Notes under the pieces: model-generated
What the model saw: only the letters and a program-made list of their open reading frames with translations
Databases searched by the model: none
Told to the model about the DNA's origin: nothing
Origin: Halomonas elongata
GTDB taxonomy: Bacteria; Pseudomonadota; Gammaproteobacteria; Pseudomonadales; Halomonadaceae
Length of the DNA: 64,000 nt
Assembly (NCBI RefSeq): GCF_029081005.1
Contig: NZ_JAJQTQ010000001.1
Span: 1-64,000 of the forward strand
Reading direction: 5' to 3'
Shown here: positions 9,505 through 18,426 of the stretch, in pieces
Layout: the number at the start of each line of letters is the position of its first letter
Position numbering within the stretch: the first letter of the stretch is position 1
Translations under genes and position numbers: made by a program

Positions 9505-10410
9505 TTATACATCGGCGGCCAGCCGCCCGACGGCGGCGATGGTCTCGTCGCGCTGCTCCCCGGTCGCACTGGGCATCAAGGTATAGGCGACGGCGATCAC
9601 CGCGCCGCGGTCGCCCGGCCAGCCGATGCCGATATCGCTGGCGTTGCCCTCGCCGTTGGTGCCGGTCTTCTCGCCGACCAACCACGACGACGGCATGCCG
9701 GCGCGCAGCCGGGCGTCGCCGACCTTGCCCTCGATCATCCAGGACGCGAGCTGGTGCCGCGAAGACGGCGTCAGGGCATCGCCGAGCATCAGGGTGCGTA
9801 GTGTCGACATCATGGCCAGCGGGGTCGTGGTGTCGCGCTCGTCCCCTTCGTGATCGTGAGTGTTCAGGTCGGGCTCGACGCGGTCCATCCGGGTGGTGTC
9901 GTCGCCGATGGAACGCAGAAAGGCGGTGACCGTCTCGGGACCGCCGACGCTCTCGATCAGCGCGTTCGCCGCCGCGTTGTCGCTCCAGGCCACCGCCGCC
10001 TGGCACAACTCGGCGATGGTCAGGCCGGGCTCGCCCAGCCGCTTCTCGGTGATCGGCGTCCAGCCAACGAGATCGCCCTCCTCGATCACGATGCGGCGAT
10101 CCAGCGTCTCGCTGCCCTCGTCCACTCGGGCCAGAACCGCCGCGGCGATGAAGAACTTGCCGGTGCTGTTGAACAGGAACCGCTCATTGCCGCGATGGCT
10201 CGCTACCGCACCGGTGGCGACGTTCATCAGCGCCACGCCCACGCGGTCGTCATCCGAGCGCTCCAGTTCCGCCAACCGCTGATCGAGGTTGGAAGTGGCG
10301 GCGGAAGCGGTTGAGGTCGAGGTGGCGGCGAACGCCGGCTGGCCCGCGGCGAGCATGGCACCGGCGGCGGTCATGGTCCCGAGGACCTGGCGGCGTGAGA
10401 GGTTAGGCAT
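9505..10410 (-). CDS. Class A beta-lactamase with Tat signal peptide
   Basis: 301 residues. The N-terminus has a twin-arginine motif (SRRQVLG) and a hydrophobic Ala-rich stretch ending near AFA-AT, so folded export by Tat to the periplasm is expected. Catalytic motifs are complete: STGK (82-85, nucleophile Ser and Lys), SDN (143-145), EPDLN (179-183, the Glu166/Asn170 pair) and KTG (248-250). Class A serine enzymes hydrolyse penicillins and some cephalosporins; the spectrum cannot be read here. The start has AGGAG 7 nt upstream. There is no mobile element directly attached apart from a 53-bp mini-element upstream, so it looks like a resident gene. Confidence 0.92.
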   Translation of the reverse strand: MPNLSRRQVLGTMTAAGAMLAAGQPAFAATSTSTASAATSNLDQRLAELERSDDDRVGVALMNVATGAVASHRGNERFLFNSTGKFFIAAAVLARVDEGSETLDRRIVIEEGDLVGWTPITEKRLGEPGLTIAELCQAAVAWSDNAAANALIESVGGPETVTAFLRSIGDDTTRMDRVEPDLNTHDHEGDERDTTTPLAMMSTLRTLMLGDALTPSSRHQLASWMIEGKVGDARLRAGMPSSWLVGEKTGTNGEGNASDIGIGWPGDRGAVIAVAYTLMPSATGEQRDETIAAVGRLAADV

Positions 10411-10476
10411 GGGAGGCTCCTGAACAAGATAAGCAGAATCGGATCAAGCAGAGTAGCCGGGAGGGAACGCCGGCGC

Positions 10477-10560
10477 AAAAAAGAACCCGCCGTATGTACT
10501 GCACCCCGAAGGTTGGATTGGGTGTCCAACTTTCGGGGTGCAGTTCACTGATGGCGGGCT
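10477..10560 (-). terminator. Terminator of the DUF808 gene, with a 53-bp element in its loop
   Basis: On the minus strand the stem AGCCCGCC (10560-10553) pairs with GGCGGGTT (10491-10484), followed by a T-tract opposite 10482-10477. It lies 35 bp past the DUF808 stop. The loop is occupied by the 53-bp inverted-repeat element at 10495-10547. Confidence 0.75.
10495..10547. repeat. 53-bp mini-element made of two facing IS-like ends
   Basis: Two 23-bp arms (10495-10517 and 10525-10547) match at 21 of 23 positions as an inverted repeat around a 7-nt spacer. The arm TGTACTGCACCCCGAA resembles terminal repeats of IS3-family (IS150-like) elements. No transposase is left between the ends. No clear target duplication was found. 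Confidence 0.7.
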
Positions 10561-10594
10561 CTGAGAGGTCTGATACGTACTTCGCGGTTCGTAC

Positions 10595-11542
10595 CTATTC
10601 GGCCTGCGCCTTCTTGGAGGGAATGAAGTGCAACACGCCCACAACGACCGAGCCCACCAAAAAGCCAATCAACGCAGAGCACAGCGTATTGAAGCTCCAG
10701 CCCAGCATGCCACCCAGGCCACCGGTTGCCTCGCCGATGCCCTGCTCGACATGGTGTACCCACGCATAGGGCGCGTTGAACCAGCCCGTGCCATCGGCCC
10801 CCAGGTTGACCAGTAGGATATGCCCACCCACCCAGAGCATGGCGACGGTACCCACGACCGAGATGGCCGTTAGCACCTTGGGCATGGCAGTCACCAGGCT
10901 TCGGCCCAGCTTCTTCATTCCCGAACTATCCCGCTGGGCGAGCTTCAGGCCGAGATCATCCATCCTGATCAACAGGGCCACCACGCCATACACCAGAATG
11001 GTGATGAAAAACGCGACCACCACCAGGCTCGCCAGCTGTGACCAGAATCCCTGATGGGAGACGGCGGAAAGCGCAATCACCATGATCTCGGCGGACAGAA
11101 TCAGGTCGGTCCGAATGGCACCACTGACGATCTTTTTCTCGGCCTCCGGCCCCTTTTCTACCGACGGCTTTTCGTCATCATGCCTGCCGGAGAGCTTGTG
11201 CCAGACCTTCTCCGCGCCCTCAAAGGCCAGGTAGGTTCCCCCCACCATCAGGATGATCGGCAATAGCGCGGGCAAGAAGTGATTCAGCAGCAAGGCCACC
11301 GGCAGGATAAAAATCAGCTTGTTACGGATCGACCCCATCGCGATCTTCTTCACGAGCGAGAGTTCTCGCTCCGCCGTCACTCCCTGCAAGTACTGCGGGG
11401 TCACCGCCGCATCATCGACCACCACCCCGACCGCCTTCGCCGTCGCACGCCCAGCGGCGGCACTCACATCATCCAGTGATGCTGCGGACAACTTCGCCAA
11501 CGCGGCGATGTCATCCAGTAGTCCTATCAAGCCGCCGATCAT
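10595..11542 (-). CDS. DUF808 inner-membrane protein (YedI-like)
   Basis: 315 residues from MIGGLIGLLDDIAALAKL (11542), chosen because AGGAGG lies 6 nt upstream. The N-terminal block (DDVSAAAGRATAKAVGVVVDDAAVTPQYL) is the DUF808 signature. Several membrane segments follow (about 95-135, 165-215, 240-310). The function of the family is not established. Its terminator at 10477-10560 carries a mini-element. A decayed second copy of part of this gene lies at 12525-12615. Confidence 0.88.
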   Translation of the reverse strand: MIGGLIGLLDDIAALAKLSAASLDDVSAAAGRATAKAVGVVVDDAAVTPQYLQGVTAERELSLVKKIAMGSIRNKLIFILPVALLLNHFLPALLPIILMVGGTYLAFEGAEKVWHKLSGRHDDEKPSVEKGPEAEKKIVSGAIRTDLILSAEIMVIALSAVSHQGFWSQLASLVVVAFFITILVYGVVALLIRMDDLGLKLAQRDSSGMKKLGRSLVTAMPKVLTAISVVGTVAMLWVGGHILLVNLGADGTGWFNAPYAWVHHVEQGIGEATGGLGGMLGWSFNTLCSALIGFLVGSVVVGVLHFIPSKKAQAE

Positions 11543-11956
11543 GGAAGCCTCCTGCATCAATAAAAGGTAAAGATAGTAAAGCACACGACTGCCGCCGAGG
11601 AGGATTACCACTTTTGCCCCAAGGGCACCGCCGACAATTTCTCACCGGCGGTTTCATCATCAAGGCACCTGAGTAATTGCGCTAGCCAGTATCAGCAGGG
11701 GCCTGGCTCCCACTCAATCGTGGCGAGCGGTCATGAAGTCGAAGGTTTCGACGGCACGCTTTAGGTCGAACGCCGCGCGCCGCACACGCGCCTTTGCGCA
11801 TGACGGGCTTCGCCGGGGGTCTCAGGGACGTTAATACCGCATGGCCTGGCGTTAGGGAAGAAAGTTCATAATGTGCGGTGGAAGGTGGGTGTGGCAGGTA
11901 GTAAATATCGATGCTGGAAACTCAACACCAGGCGAAATCTCACGTTTTTGGCACGC
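11543..11956. other. Intergenic region between the DUF808 and cold-shock genes
   Basis: No intact gene. It holds the promoter side of the DUF808 gene and, at 11705-11760, a decayed fragment of the guaA 3' end. The rest shows nothing recognisable. Confidence 0.6.
11705..11760 (-). pseudogene. Remnant of the guaA 3' end with an internal deletion
   Basis: 11708-11725 matches the last codons of guaA (13875-13893, CTCCCACTC core). Directly after it, 11728-11759 matches guaA 14002-14034 at all but about three positions (GCGGTCATGAAGTCGA core). The roughly 110 bp between these in intact guaA are deleted. It is oriented like guaA, on the minus strand, 2.2 kb away from it. Confidence 0.75.
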
Positions 11957-11991
11957 AGAAACACCAAAGCCCGCCGAAGCGGGCTTTGGTG
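11957..11991 (-). terminator. Terminator of the cold-shock gene
   Basis: A perfect 13-bp stem, CACCAAAGCCCGC (11962-11974 with 11979-11991), is closed by a TTCG tetraloop on the minus strand and followed by TTT. It lies about 40 bp past the csp stop at 12033. Confidence 0.8.
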
Positions 11992-12032
11992 CTCGAAGCC
12001 TTGTGGCTCGAAAGCGCAGACTAACCCAGAGG

Positions 12033-12236
12033 TTAGGCAGCCTGGACGCTTGAAGCCTGAAGGCCTTTCTTGCCCTGAGTCACGTCAAACGAGACTTGTT
12101 GACCATCCTGCAGGGATTTAAAGCCGTCAGCTTGAATTTCGGAGAAATGGACGAATAGATCGTCACCACCATCGGCGGGAGAAATGAAGCCAAAACCTTT
12201 AGCGTCGTTAAACCACTTAACTGTACCAGTTGCCAT
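12033..12236 (-). CDS. Cold-shock protein, CspA family
   Basis: 67 residues, the usual family length, from the ATG at 12236 with AAGGAA upstream. The single OB-fold carries RNP1 KGFGFISP and RNP2 DLFVHFSEI. Such proteins bind single-stranded RNA and DNA and act as RNA chaperones during cold or stationary phase. The roughly 100-nt leader upstream contains an AGCG-CTTT-CGCT hairpin, in line with the post-transcriptional control known for csp genes. It lies between duplicated gene remnants, so it may have been carried along by the local duplication. Confidence 0.95.
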   Translation of the reverse strand: MATGTVKWFNDAKGFGFISPADGGDDLFVHFSEIQADGFKSLQDGQQVSFDVTQGKKGLQASSVQAA

Positions 12237-12524
12237 GTTCGAATTCCTTAGCGCGAAAGCGCTTTTACTACGATTGCCGGGTACTACCCCAGATGAAGTG
12301 GGAAAAACAAGGGGATATAACCAGACTACCGAATGATTCGAGTACAACTGACATATGCGACTTGCTAACCAACTGAATGCATCGTGTCATGTTAGCCATG
12401 GGATAGTCAATGGGGTTATCGCTATAAAGCCCCACGAGGCGATATGGCATGTTACAGCCTTGGATAACCTGGAGGCAGCAATCACTCACTCAACCATCGC
12501 GGGCAGCTTCCTACTCATCATATT
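12237..12524. other. Upstream region of the cold-shock gene
   Basis: Leader and promoter side of csp. On the minus strand a TTATAT -10-like box lies about 40 bp before the leader hairpin. No other gene is visible. Confidence 0.45.
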
Positions 12525-12615
12525 CACAATCGAGAGTTCACGCTCCGCTGCCCCCTGCAAGTATACGGCGTCACCGCCGTATCATCGACCACTACCCCAG
12601 CCGCCTTCACCGTCG
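12525..12615 (-). pseudogene. DUF808 gene remnant cut by the IS element
   Basis: Aligns with 11349-11444 inside the intact DUF808 gene (shared CTGCAAGTA, GTCACCGCCG, ATCATCGACCAC and CCGCCTTC blocks) with scattered changes and small gaps. The match ends exactly at the left end of the IS element (12616). Confidence 0.75.
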
Positions 12616-12722
12616 TGAAGTGCCCCCTCCATAGCTGCACAGGTTATAGTGCAGTCATCAGGAAGACAGGATGAGCGGCGACAACCCCATCAAACGATGG
12701 ACCGCGAAACGCAAGGCGCGCC

Positions 12723-12983
12723 GTGGTCATGGACATCTTCAAGGGCAAGACCACGACGGCTGAAGTGGCTCGCCAGTACGATCTCACTGTCTCTGAGGTC
12801 GAGGGCTGGATCGATGAGGCCCAGCGCAGCATGGAAAACGGGCTCAAGGCCCGCCCCAAGGATATCCGTGAGCAGTATGAGTCCGAGCTCCGAGAGACCA
12901 AGGAGGCACTGGGCGAGGCTCATCTGCAGATCTATGCACTAAAAAAATTCAAGCGCCTGCTCGACGAGGACGAGAACTCGTAA
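12723..12983 (+). CDS. IS3-family OrfA (HTH protein), probably N-terminally frameshifted
   Basis: The frame starts at a GTG (12723) or ATG (12729) and codes for a helix-turn-helix region (TTAEVARQYDLTVSEVEGW) and a Leu-rich coiled coil. A better start lies at 12671 (MSGDNPIKRWTAKRKA), but it is in another frame, as if one base had been gained near 12719. A slippery A7 heptamer at 12941-12947 (A AAA AAA in frame) would shift ribosomes by -1 into orfB and yield the OrfAB transposase. Confidence 0.75.
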   Translation: MVMDIFKGKTTTAEVARQYDLTVSEVEGWIDEAQRSMENGLKARPKDIREQYESELRETKEALGEAHLQIYALKKFKRLLDEDENS

Positions 12984-13018
12984 GGTCGCTGCAGGCGCAA
13001 CTGGCCGAGGAAGGCCAT

Positions 13019-13798
13019 GTGGTATCGCTCGTCAAGCTCTGCCACTGGCTGGGGTTCCCCCGGCGCAGCCTGTATTACCGGCCCAAGTCGCGGAAGCGGG
13101 TCATCAATGCCGACTTGGCGGTGCGGGTGAAACTGGCCCTGGAGCGGTTCCCCACCTATGGCTATCGCCGCCTGGCGTGCGTCCTGGGAGAGAACCGCAA
13201 GCCGATCCAGCGCATCCTGCAAATGAAAGGCTGGCAGGTGCGCAAGCGGCCACAAGGCTTCCGACCGCGTGCCAGGAGCTTACCGTCAGTCACGTCACGG
13301 CCTGATGAACGCTGGGCGACGGATCTCACCCACGTGTGGTGTGGAAAGGATCGGCGAGCCAGCCTGGCGGTGATCATCGACTGCTGCACACGAGAGATTC
13401 TTGGTTGGCGATTATCGGACAATGGCAGCAGCAAGACAGCGGAGGCCGCGCAGGAGGAAGCACTGATCTATCGGCTGGGAGCGCTGGGACGTGTTCAGCA
13501 ACCGTTGGCCCTTCGGTCAGATAACGGGCTCGTTTTCAGCAGTCGCCACTACACCGGCACGGTGAAGGCCTATGGCCTCACGCAGGAGTTCACGACGCCG
13601 TATACCCCGGAACAGAACGGGCTTGTTGAGCGCTTTTTCCGGTCCTTGAAGGAAGAGTGCATCTGGCTCCATCGCTTCGAGTCGCTGGGCCAAGCCAGGA
13701 TCGTGATCGATCGCTGGATTCGGTACTACAACGAAGAACGGCCACATCAGTCTCTGGACTATGTGACACCCCGAGCACACCCTGCATTAGCTGCGTAG
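13019..13798 (+). CDS. IS3-family transposase OrfB (DDE integrase)
   Basis: 259 residues with an N-terminal HTH_21 region (FPTYGYRRLACVL) and an rve integrase core. The acidic triad is intact: Asp in WATDLTHVW, Asp in LRSDNGLVF and Glu in EQNGLVERFF, with YNEERPHQSL at the end. It is read in the -1 frame relative to OrfA, and the frame continues upstream to the slippery site at 12941. The catalytic part looks functional. Whether the element still moves depends on the OrfA start. Confidence 0.9.
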   Translation: MVSLVKLCHWLGFPRRSLYYRPKSRKRVINADLAVRVKLALERFPTYGYRRLACVLGENRKPIQRILQMKGWQVRKRPQGFRPRARSLPSVTSRPDERWATDLTHVWCGKDRRASLAVIIDCCTREILGWRLSDNGSSKTAEAAQEEALIYRLGALGRVQQPLALRSDNGLVFSSRHYTGTVKAYGLTQEFTTPYTPEQNGLVERFFRSLKEECIWLHRFESLGQARIVIDRWIRYYNEERPHQSLDYVTPRAHPALAA

Positions 13799-13872
13799 GG
13801 TGTGCAGAAACCAGGGGGTCACTACATTGGCGGGTTTTTTTCAGCTTTATGTAGGAAATAACTTACAAGCCA

Positions 13873-15450
13873 TCACTCCCACTCGATGGTAGCAGGCGGC
13901 TTGCTGCTGACGTCGTAGGTGACGCGGGAGACACCGGAGAGCTCGTTGATGATGCGGTTGGAGACGGTTTCCAGCAGCTCGTAGGGCAGGTGCGCCCAGC
14001 GGGCGGTCATGAAGTCGATGGTCTCCACGGCACGCAGGGCGATGACCCATTCGTAGCGGCGGCCGTCACCGACCACGCCAACCGACTTGACCGGCAGGAA
14101 GACGGCGAAGGCCTGGCTGGTCTTGTGGTACCAGTCGGCCTTGTGCAGTTCCTCGATGAAGATGGCGTCGGCCTCGCGCAGGATGTCGGCGTATTCCTTC
14201 TTCACCTCGCCGAGGATGCGCACCCCGAGGCCCGGCCCCGGGAAGGGGTGGCGATAGACCATGTCGTAGGGCAGGCCGAGTTCGACGCCGAGCTTGCGCA
14301 CCTCGTCCTTGAACAGCTCGCGCAGGGGCTCGACGAGCTGGAGCTTCATGGTCTCGGGCAGGCCGCCCACGTTGTGGTGGGACTTGATGACGTGCGCCTT
14401 GCCGGTCTTGGCGGCGGCGGATTCGATCACGTCCGGGTAGATGGTGCCCTGGGCGAGGAATTCCACCCCCTCGATCTTGGCCGCCTCGGCATCGAAGACG
14501 TCGATGAAGGTATTGCCGATGATCTTGCGCTTGGCCTCGGGGTCGTGCACGTCTTCGAGGCGCGACAGGAACTGCTCCTCGGCGTCGACGCGGATCACCC
14601 GCACGCCCTTGTGGCTGGCGAAGGTCTTCATCACCTGGTCGCCTTCATCCTTGCGCAGCAGGCCGTTGTCGACGAACACGCAGGTCAGCTGGTCGCCGAT
14701 GGCCTTGTGCAGCAGCGCGGCCACTACCGAGGAGTCGACACCACCGGACAGGCCCAGCAGCACATGACGATCGCCCACCTGTTCGCGCACCCGGGCGACC
14801 TGGTCCTCGATGATCTGCGCCGGTGTCCACCAGCGTTCCGCCTGGCAGATGCCCAGCACGAAGTGTTCGAGGATGCGCTGGCCCTGCAGGGTATGCGTCA
14901 CCTCGGGGTGGAATTGAACGCCGTAGAAGCGCTTCTCTTCCCAGGCCATGGCGGCGATCGGGCAGCTCTCGGTGGAGGCAATCACGCTGAAGGCGTCCGG
15001 TACCCGGGCGACCTTGTCACCATGGCTCATCCACACATCGAGCAGGCGCTTGCCGCTCTCGGCCTCGATGTGGTCGGCGATGTCCTCGAACAGGGCGTTC
15101 TCACCGTCCAGGCGGATCTGCGCATAGCCGAATTCACGCTTCTGCGAGCCTTCCACGCCACCGCCGAGCTGCTCGGCCATGGTCTGCATGCCGTAGCAGA
15201 TGCCGAGCACCGGCAGGCCCATCTCGAAGACGCACTGCGGCGCACGGGGAGAATCGAGCTCGGTGACGGACTCCGGCCCCCCGGCGAGAATGATGCCGTT
15301 GGGGTTGTAGTCGCGAATCTCGTCTTCGGTGATATCGAAGGCGCGGATCTCGGAATAGACCCCGATGTCGCGGACCCGACGGGCGATCAGTTGGGTGTAC
15401 TGGGAGCCGAAATCGAGGATCAGGATCTTGTGGGCGTGAATGTCGGTCAT
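13873..15450 (-). CDS. guaA: GMP synthase (glutamine-hydrolysing)
   Basis: 525 residues from [19 protein letters not shown] (15450), the same length as E. coli GuaA. The class I glutamine amidotransferase domain has the nucleophile in GICYG (Cys85). The PP-loop ATP pyrophosphatase domain has LSGGVDSSV, and the C-terminal dimerisation domain ends PATIEWE. It converts XMP to GMP. guaB lies 198 bp upstream on the same strand with a structured repeat between. The 3' end of guaA is a known integration target for genomic islands, which matters for the remnant at 11705. Confidence 0.97.
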   Translation of the reverse strand: MTDIHAHKILILDFGSQYTQLIARRVRDIGVYSEIRAFDITEDEIRDYNPNGIILAGGPESVTELDSPRAPQCVFEMGLPVLGICYGMQTMAEQLGGGVEGSQKREFGYAQIRLDGENALFEDIADHIEAESGKRLLDVWMSHGDKVARVPDAFSVIASTESCPIAAMAWEEKRFYGVQFHPEVTHTLQGQRILEHFVLGICQAERWWTPAQIIEDQVARVREQVGDRHVLLGLSGGVDSSVVAALLHKAIGDQLTCVFVDNGLLRKDEGDQVMKTFASHKGVRVIRVDAEEQFLSRLEDVHDPEAKRKIIGNTFIDVFDAEAAKIEGVEFLAQGTIYPDVIESAAAKTGKAHVIKSHHNVGGLPETMKLQLVEPLRELFKDEVRKLGVELGLPYDMVYRHPFPGPGLGVRILGEVKKEYADILREADAIFIEELHKADWYHKTSQAFAVFLPVKSVGVVGDGRRYEWVIALRAVETIDFMTARWAHLPYELLETVSNRIINELSGVSRVTYDVSSKPPATIEWE

Positions 15451-15547
15451 CGGGTGCTCTCTAAATAAGCAACGGCGCTTCATCAGCGCCGCTGAACAAC
15501 GGTGTCCCTCGAACGGGGCGATTCGCTCGAGAATCTTTCGAGCAACA

Positions 15548-15640
15548 CTCAGGCGAGGCGAATCGTGGCGAGACAGCGGAGTTTACATGCCGGTAAATGA
15601 GCACGTTGAGCCACGATTCAACACTGCCTGAGCGAGCGCA
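15548..15640 (-). repeat. Structured intergenic repeat between guaB and guaA
   Basis: A 10-bp stem, GAATCGTGGC/GCCACGATTC (15560-15569 with 15610-15619), encloses a 40-nt loop. The loop carries AGCGGAGTTTAC, six variable bases, then GTAAATGAGCA. An outer CTCAGGC/GCCTGAG pair (15548-15554 with 15626-15632) closes it. The 40-nt core matches the 140-bp elements at 35.3 and 56.2 kb while the stem sequence differs in a compensatory way. Placed between guaB and guaA, it may affect guaA expression. Confidence 0.75.
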
Positions 15641-15648
15641 GATGATTC

Positions 15649-17118
15649 TTACCCTGCCCGGTAGTTGGGGGCTTCCTTGGTGATCTGCACGTCATGGACG
15701 TGGGATTCGTTGAAGCCGGCGCCAGTGATCTTCACGAACTCCGGCTTGGTGCGCATCTCCTCGATGTCGCGGCAGCCGGTGTAGCCCATGGAGGCCCGCA
15801 GCCCGCCCATCATCTGGTGCACGATGGCACCCATCACGCCCTTGTAGGGTACGCGGCCTTCGATGCCTTCCGGCACGAGCTTCTCGACGCCTTCGCTCTT
15901 GTCCTGGAAGTAACGGTCGCTGGAGCCCTGGGTCTGCGACATCGCGCCCATGGAGCCCATGCCGCGATAGGCCTTGTAGGTCCGGCCCTGGTAGAGCTCG
16001 ACCTCGCCCGGGGCTTCCTCGGTGCCGGCCAGCAGGCCACCTACCATCACGCAGCTGGCACCGGCGGCCACGGCCTTGGCCAGGTCGCCCGAGAAGCGCA
16101 CGCCGCCATCGGCGATCAGCGGCACGTCATAGGGCTTGAGTGCCTCGGCCACGTTGGAAACGGCGGTGATCTGCGGCACGCCGACGCCGGCCACCACGCG
16201 AGTGGTGCAGATCGAGCCCGGGCCGATGCCTACCTTGACGCCGTCGGCGCCCGCCTCGGCCAGCGCCTTCGCCGCCTCCGCCGTGGCGATGTTGCCGCCG
16301 ACCACCTGAATCTGCGGATAGTGTTCCTTCACCCAGGCCACCCGGTCGATCACGCCCCTGGAGTGGCCATGGGCCGTATCGACGATGACCGCATCGACAC
16401 CGGCCTCGGCCAGTGCGGCAATACGATCCGGCGTCTCGGGGCCGGTGCCCACGGCGGCGCCGACCAGCAGGCGACCGTCGCTGTCCTTGGCGGCGTAGGG
16501 GAAGGTGCGCGCCTTTTCGATGTCCTGGAAGGTGATCAGGCCACGCAGCCGGAAGTCGTCATCCACCGCCAGCATCTTCTCGACGCGGTGCTCCTGCATC
16601 TTGCCCTTGATGACGGACAGCTCGGTGCCTTCGGCCACGGTGACCAGCTTCTCGCGGGGCGTCATGATATCGGCCACGCTGTCGCCGTGATTGGGCTGGA
16701 AGCGCATATCGCGCTCGGTGACGATGCCGACCAGGGTTTCTCCCTCCACCACCGGGAAGCCCGAGAAGCCGTATTCCTTGGCCATGGCCAGCAGGTCGGC
16801 CAGCTTGGCCTTGGGTCCGACGGTCACTGGATCCTTGACGATCACGCTCTCGTGTTTCTTGACCTTGCGCACCTCGGCGGCCTGCTGCGCGATGGACATG
16901 CTCTTGTGGATGATCCCGATACCGCCTTCCTGCGCCATGGCGATGGCCAGGCGGGCTTCGGTCACGGTGTCCATGGCGGCGGAAACGAGCGGGATATTCA
17001 GGAAGAGGTTGCGAGTCAGGCGAGTCCTGAGGCTGACGTCCTTGGGCAAGACATCGGAGTAGCCGGGTAGGAGTAATACGTCATCGAACGTAAGAGCTTC
17101 TTGGGCCATACGTAACAT
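15649..17118 (-). CDS. guaB: Inosine-5'-monophosphate dehydrogenase
   Basis: 489 residues from [22 protein letters not shown] (17118), aligned with the E. coli start. A GTG 12 bp upstream is possible. It is a TIM barrel with the catalytic Cys loop [15 protein letters not shown], interrupted by two CBS domains (about residues 90-210). It oxidises IMP to XMP with NAD+, the first step of GMP synthesis, followed by GuaA. The divergent gene upstream starts 200 bp away. Confidence 0.97.
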   Translation of the reverse strand: MLRMAQEALTFDDVLLLPGYSDVLPKDVSLRTRLTRNLFLNIPLVSAAMDTVTEARLAIAMAQEGGIGIIHKSMSIAQQAAEVRKVKKHESVIVKDPVTVGPKAKLADLLAMAKEYGFSGFPVVEGETLVGIVTERDMRFQPNHGDSVADIMTPREKLVTVAEGTELSVIKGKMQEHRVEKMLAVDDDFRLRGLITFQDIEKARTFPYAAKDSDGRLLVGAAVGTGPETPDRIAALAEAGVDAVIVDTAHGHSRGVIDRVAWVKEHYPQIQVVGGNIATAEAAKALAEAGADGVKVGIGPGSICTTRVVAGVGVPQITAVSNVAEALKPYDVPLIADGGVRFSGDLAKAVAAGASCVMVGGLLAGTEEAPGEVELYQGRTYKAYRGMGSMGAMSQTQGSSDRYFQDKSEGVEKLVPEGIEGRVPYKGVMGAIVHQMMGGLRASMGYTGCRDIEEMRTKPEFVKITGAGFNESHVHDVQITKEAPNYRAG

Positions 17119-17316
17119 AGTCGGCAACACCCAGTGAGCTGTGGAGGAGGGAGTGAAGTTAATCCACCATTATAACGCGGGCCACCGAATTCGGGCAATG
17201 TGAGTCGCGACCGGCGCTGCTGGGCAGCCCCATGTCGCTCGAGCGGGACAAGGCCGGTATACTTAGCCCCCTCACGACTCTCGTCGTTCCGTCGGGTCGG
17301 CAACACTACAGGAGCC

Positions 17317-18387
17317 TCCTTGCCCCCCATCATCGCTTCCCTGCTTCGCTTCCTGCCCACCCTGGCACTGGGGCTGGCCGGCGGTGCGGCGGCCTTCGCC
17401 GTGAACCTGCCGCTGCCCTGGCTGCTCGGCGCCATGATCGCCACCACCGTGGCGAGCCTTTGCGGCGCGCGTCTGCGTTCTCCGGGACGCGGCCGCAAGG
17501 GCGTGCTGGTAGTGATCGGGGTGATGCTGGGCTCGGCCTTCACCCCGCAGATGTCCGGCGACCTGGGGCTGTGGAGCCTGAGCCTGGCGGTGATGCTGGT
17601 GGCCACGGCGGCGATGATGGCCTTCTCGGTGTGGTTCTCGCAGCGCATCGCCGGCCACTCGCGGGAGACCGCGCTGTATGCCGGGGTGCCGGGCGGCGTC
17701 TCCACGATCACGGTGATGGCGATGGCCTCCGGCGCCGACCTGCGAGTGGTGGGCATGACCCATGCGGTGCGCATCCTGGTGCTGCTGGTGGCGATACCAC
17801 CGGTGCTCCAGGCGATCGGCCACGTCGACCTGGCCGGCGCCACACCGGATCCGTCGCGCTGGCTGTGGCTGCCCGGCCCGGTGGATGCAGCCTGGCTCGT
17901 TGCCGCAGGGCTCGGTGGCCTGTGGCTGGCACGCCTGCTGCGCCTGCCCAACGCCCTGCTGTTCGGCCCGGCGCTGATCTCGGCGGCCCTGCACCTGACT
18001 GGCATCACCCACGCCGCGGTGCCACCGACGCTGCTTGCCTTGGCCCAGGTGCTGATCGGCGTCTCGGTGGGCGTGCGCTTCGCCGGCACCTCGCTGGCCC
18101 GGGTGGGCCACGCCCTGGTCATGGCCGCCGCCCAGGCACTGGTACTGCTGGCGATTGCCGTGCTCGCCGCCTGGTTCGGCCATCTGCTGACCGGTTATTC
18201 GGCCGCCGCGGCACTGCTCGCCTACATGCCCGGCGGCGCCCCCGAACTGAGTCTGGTGGCGCTGACGCTGGGCATCGACCCGGCCTTCGTGACCACCCAC
18301 CACCTGCTGCGCATCAGCGTGCTGGTGTTGATCCTGCCGGCGCTGCTGCGCCGACTGGTGCCCAACGGGCGGCCGCCTCGGCACTGA
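17317..18387 (+). CDS. AbrB-family membrane protein (AmoA-like, PF05145)
   Basis: About 356 residues from a TTG at 17317, chosen because AGGAG lies 5 nt upstream and the first membrane segment follows at once. An ATG-initiated reading at 17200 would add residues without homology. About ten hydrophobic segments hold two duplicated blocks (LPLPWLLGAMIATTVASL, AGVPGGVSTITVMA, and later LLAYMPGGAPELSLVAL). The family is annotated as putative ammonia monooxygenase or AbrB duplication proteins. Its real role is not established, and transport is as likely as enzymology. Confidence 0.82.
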   Translation, partial: SLPPIIASLLRFLPTLALGLAGGAAAFAVNLPLPWLLGAMIATTVASLCGARLRSPGRGRKGVLVVIGVMLGSAFTPQMSGDLGLWSLSLAVMLVATAAMMAFSVWFSQRIAGHSRETALYAGVPGGVSTITVMAMASGADLRVVGMTHAVRILVLLVAIPPVLQAIGHVDLAGATPDPSRWLWLPGPVDAAWLVAAGLGGLWLARLLRLPNALLFGPALISAALHLTGITHAAVPPTLLALAQVLIGVSVGVRFAGTSLARVGHALVMAAAQALVLLAIAVLAAWFGHLLTGYSAAAALLAYMPGGAPELSLVALTLGIDPAFVTTHHLLRISVLVLILPALLRRLVPNGRPPRH

Positions 18388-18426
18388 AGGAGTTGATTCG
18401 GGAGACGATCTGATACCGCCACATGA

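Larger units (their letters stand above)
12616..13826 (+). mobile_element. IS3-family insertion sequence, about 1.21 kb
   Basis: Imperfect terminal inverted repeats start TGAAGTGCCCCC on the left (12616) and, read on the minus strand, TGTAGTGACCCCC from 13826. Both share a further CTGCACA about 19 bp in. Inside are orfA and orfB in the -1 arrangement of the family. The expected 3-bp target duplication is not clear (TCG versus TTG). It sits directly against the DUF808 remnant. Confidence 0.85.

Noticed and set aside
10495-10547. The palindrome as a simple terminator
   Set aside because: Its arms match IS-like ends and no T-tract adjoins them; the true terminator stem lies outside it (10484-10491 with 10553-10560).
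13990-15468. Long open frame on the plus strand opposite guaA
   Set aside because: Antisense frame created by high GC third positions. guaA on the minus strand has full-length homology and catalytic motifs; the plus-strand protein is compositionally odd (His/Asp/Leu-rich) with no motif.
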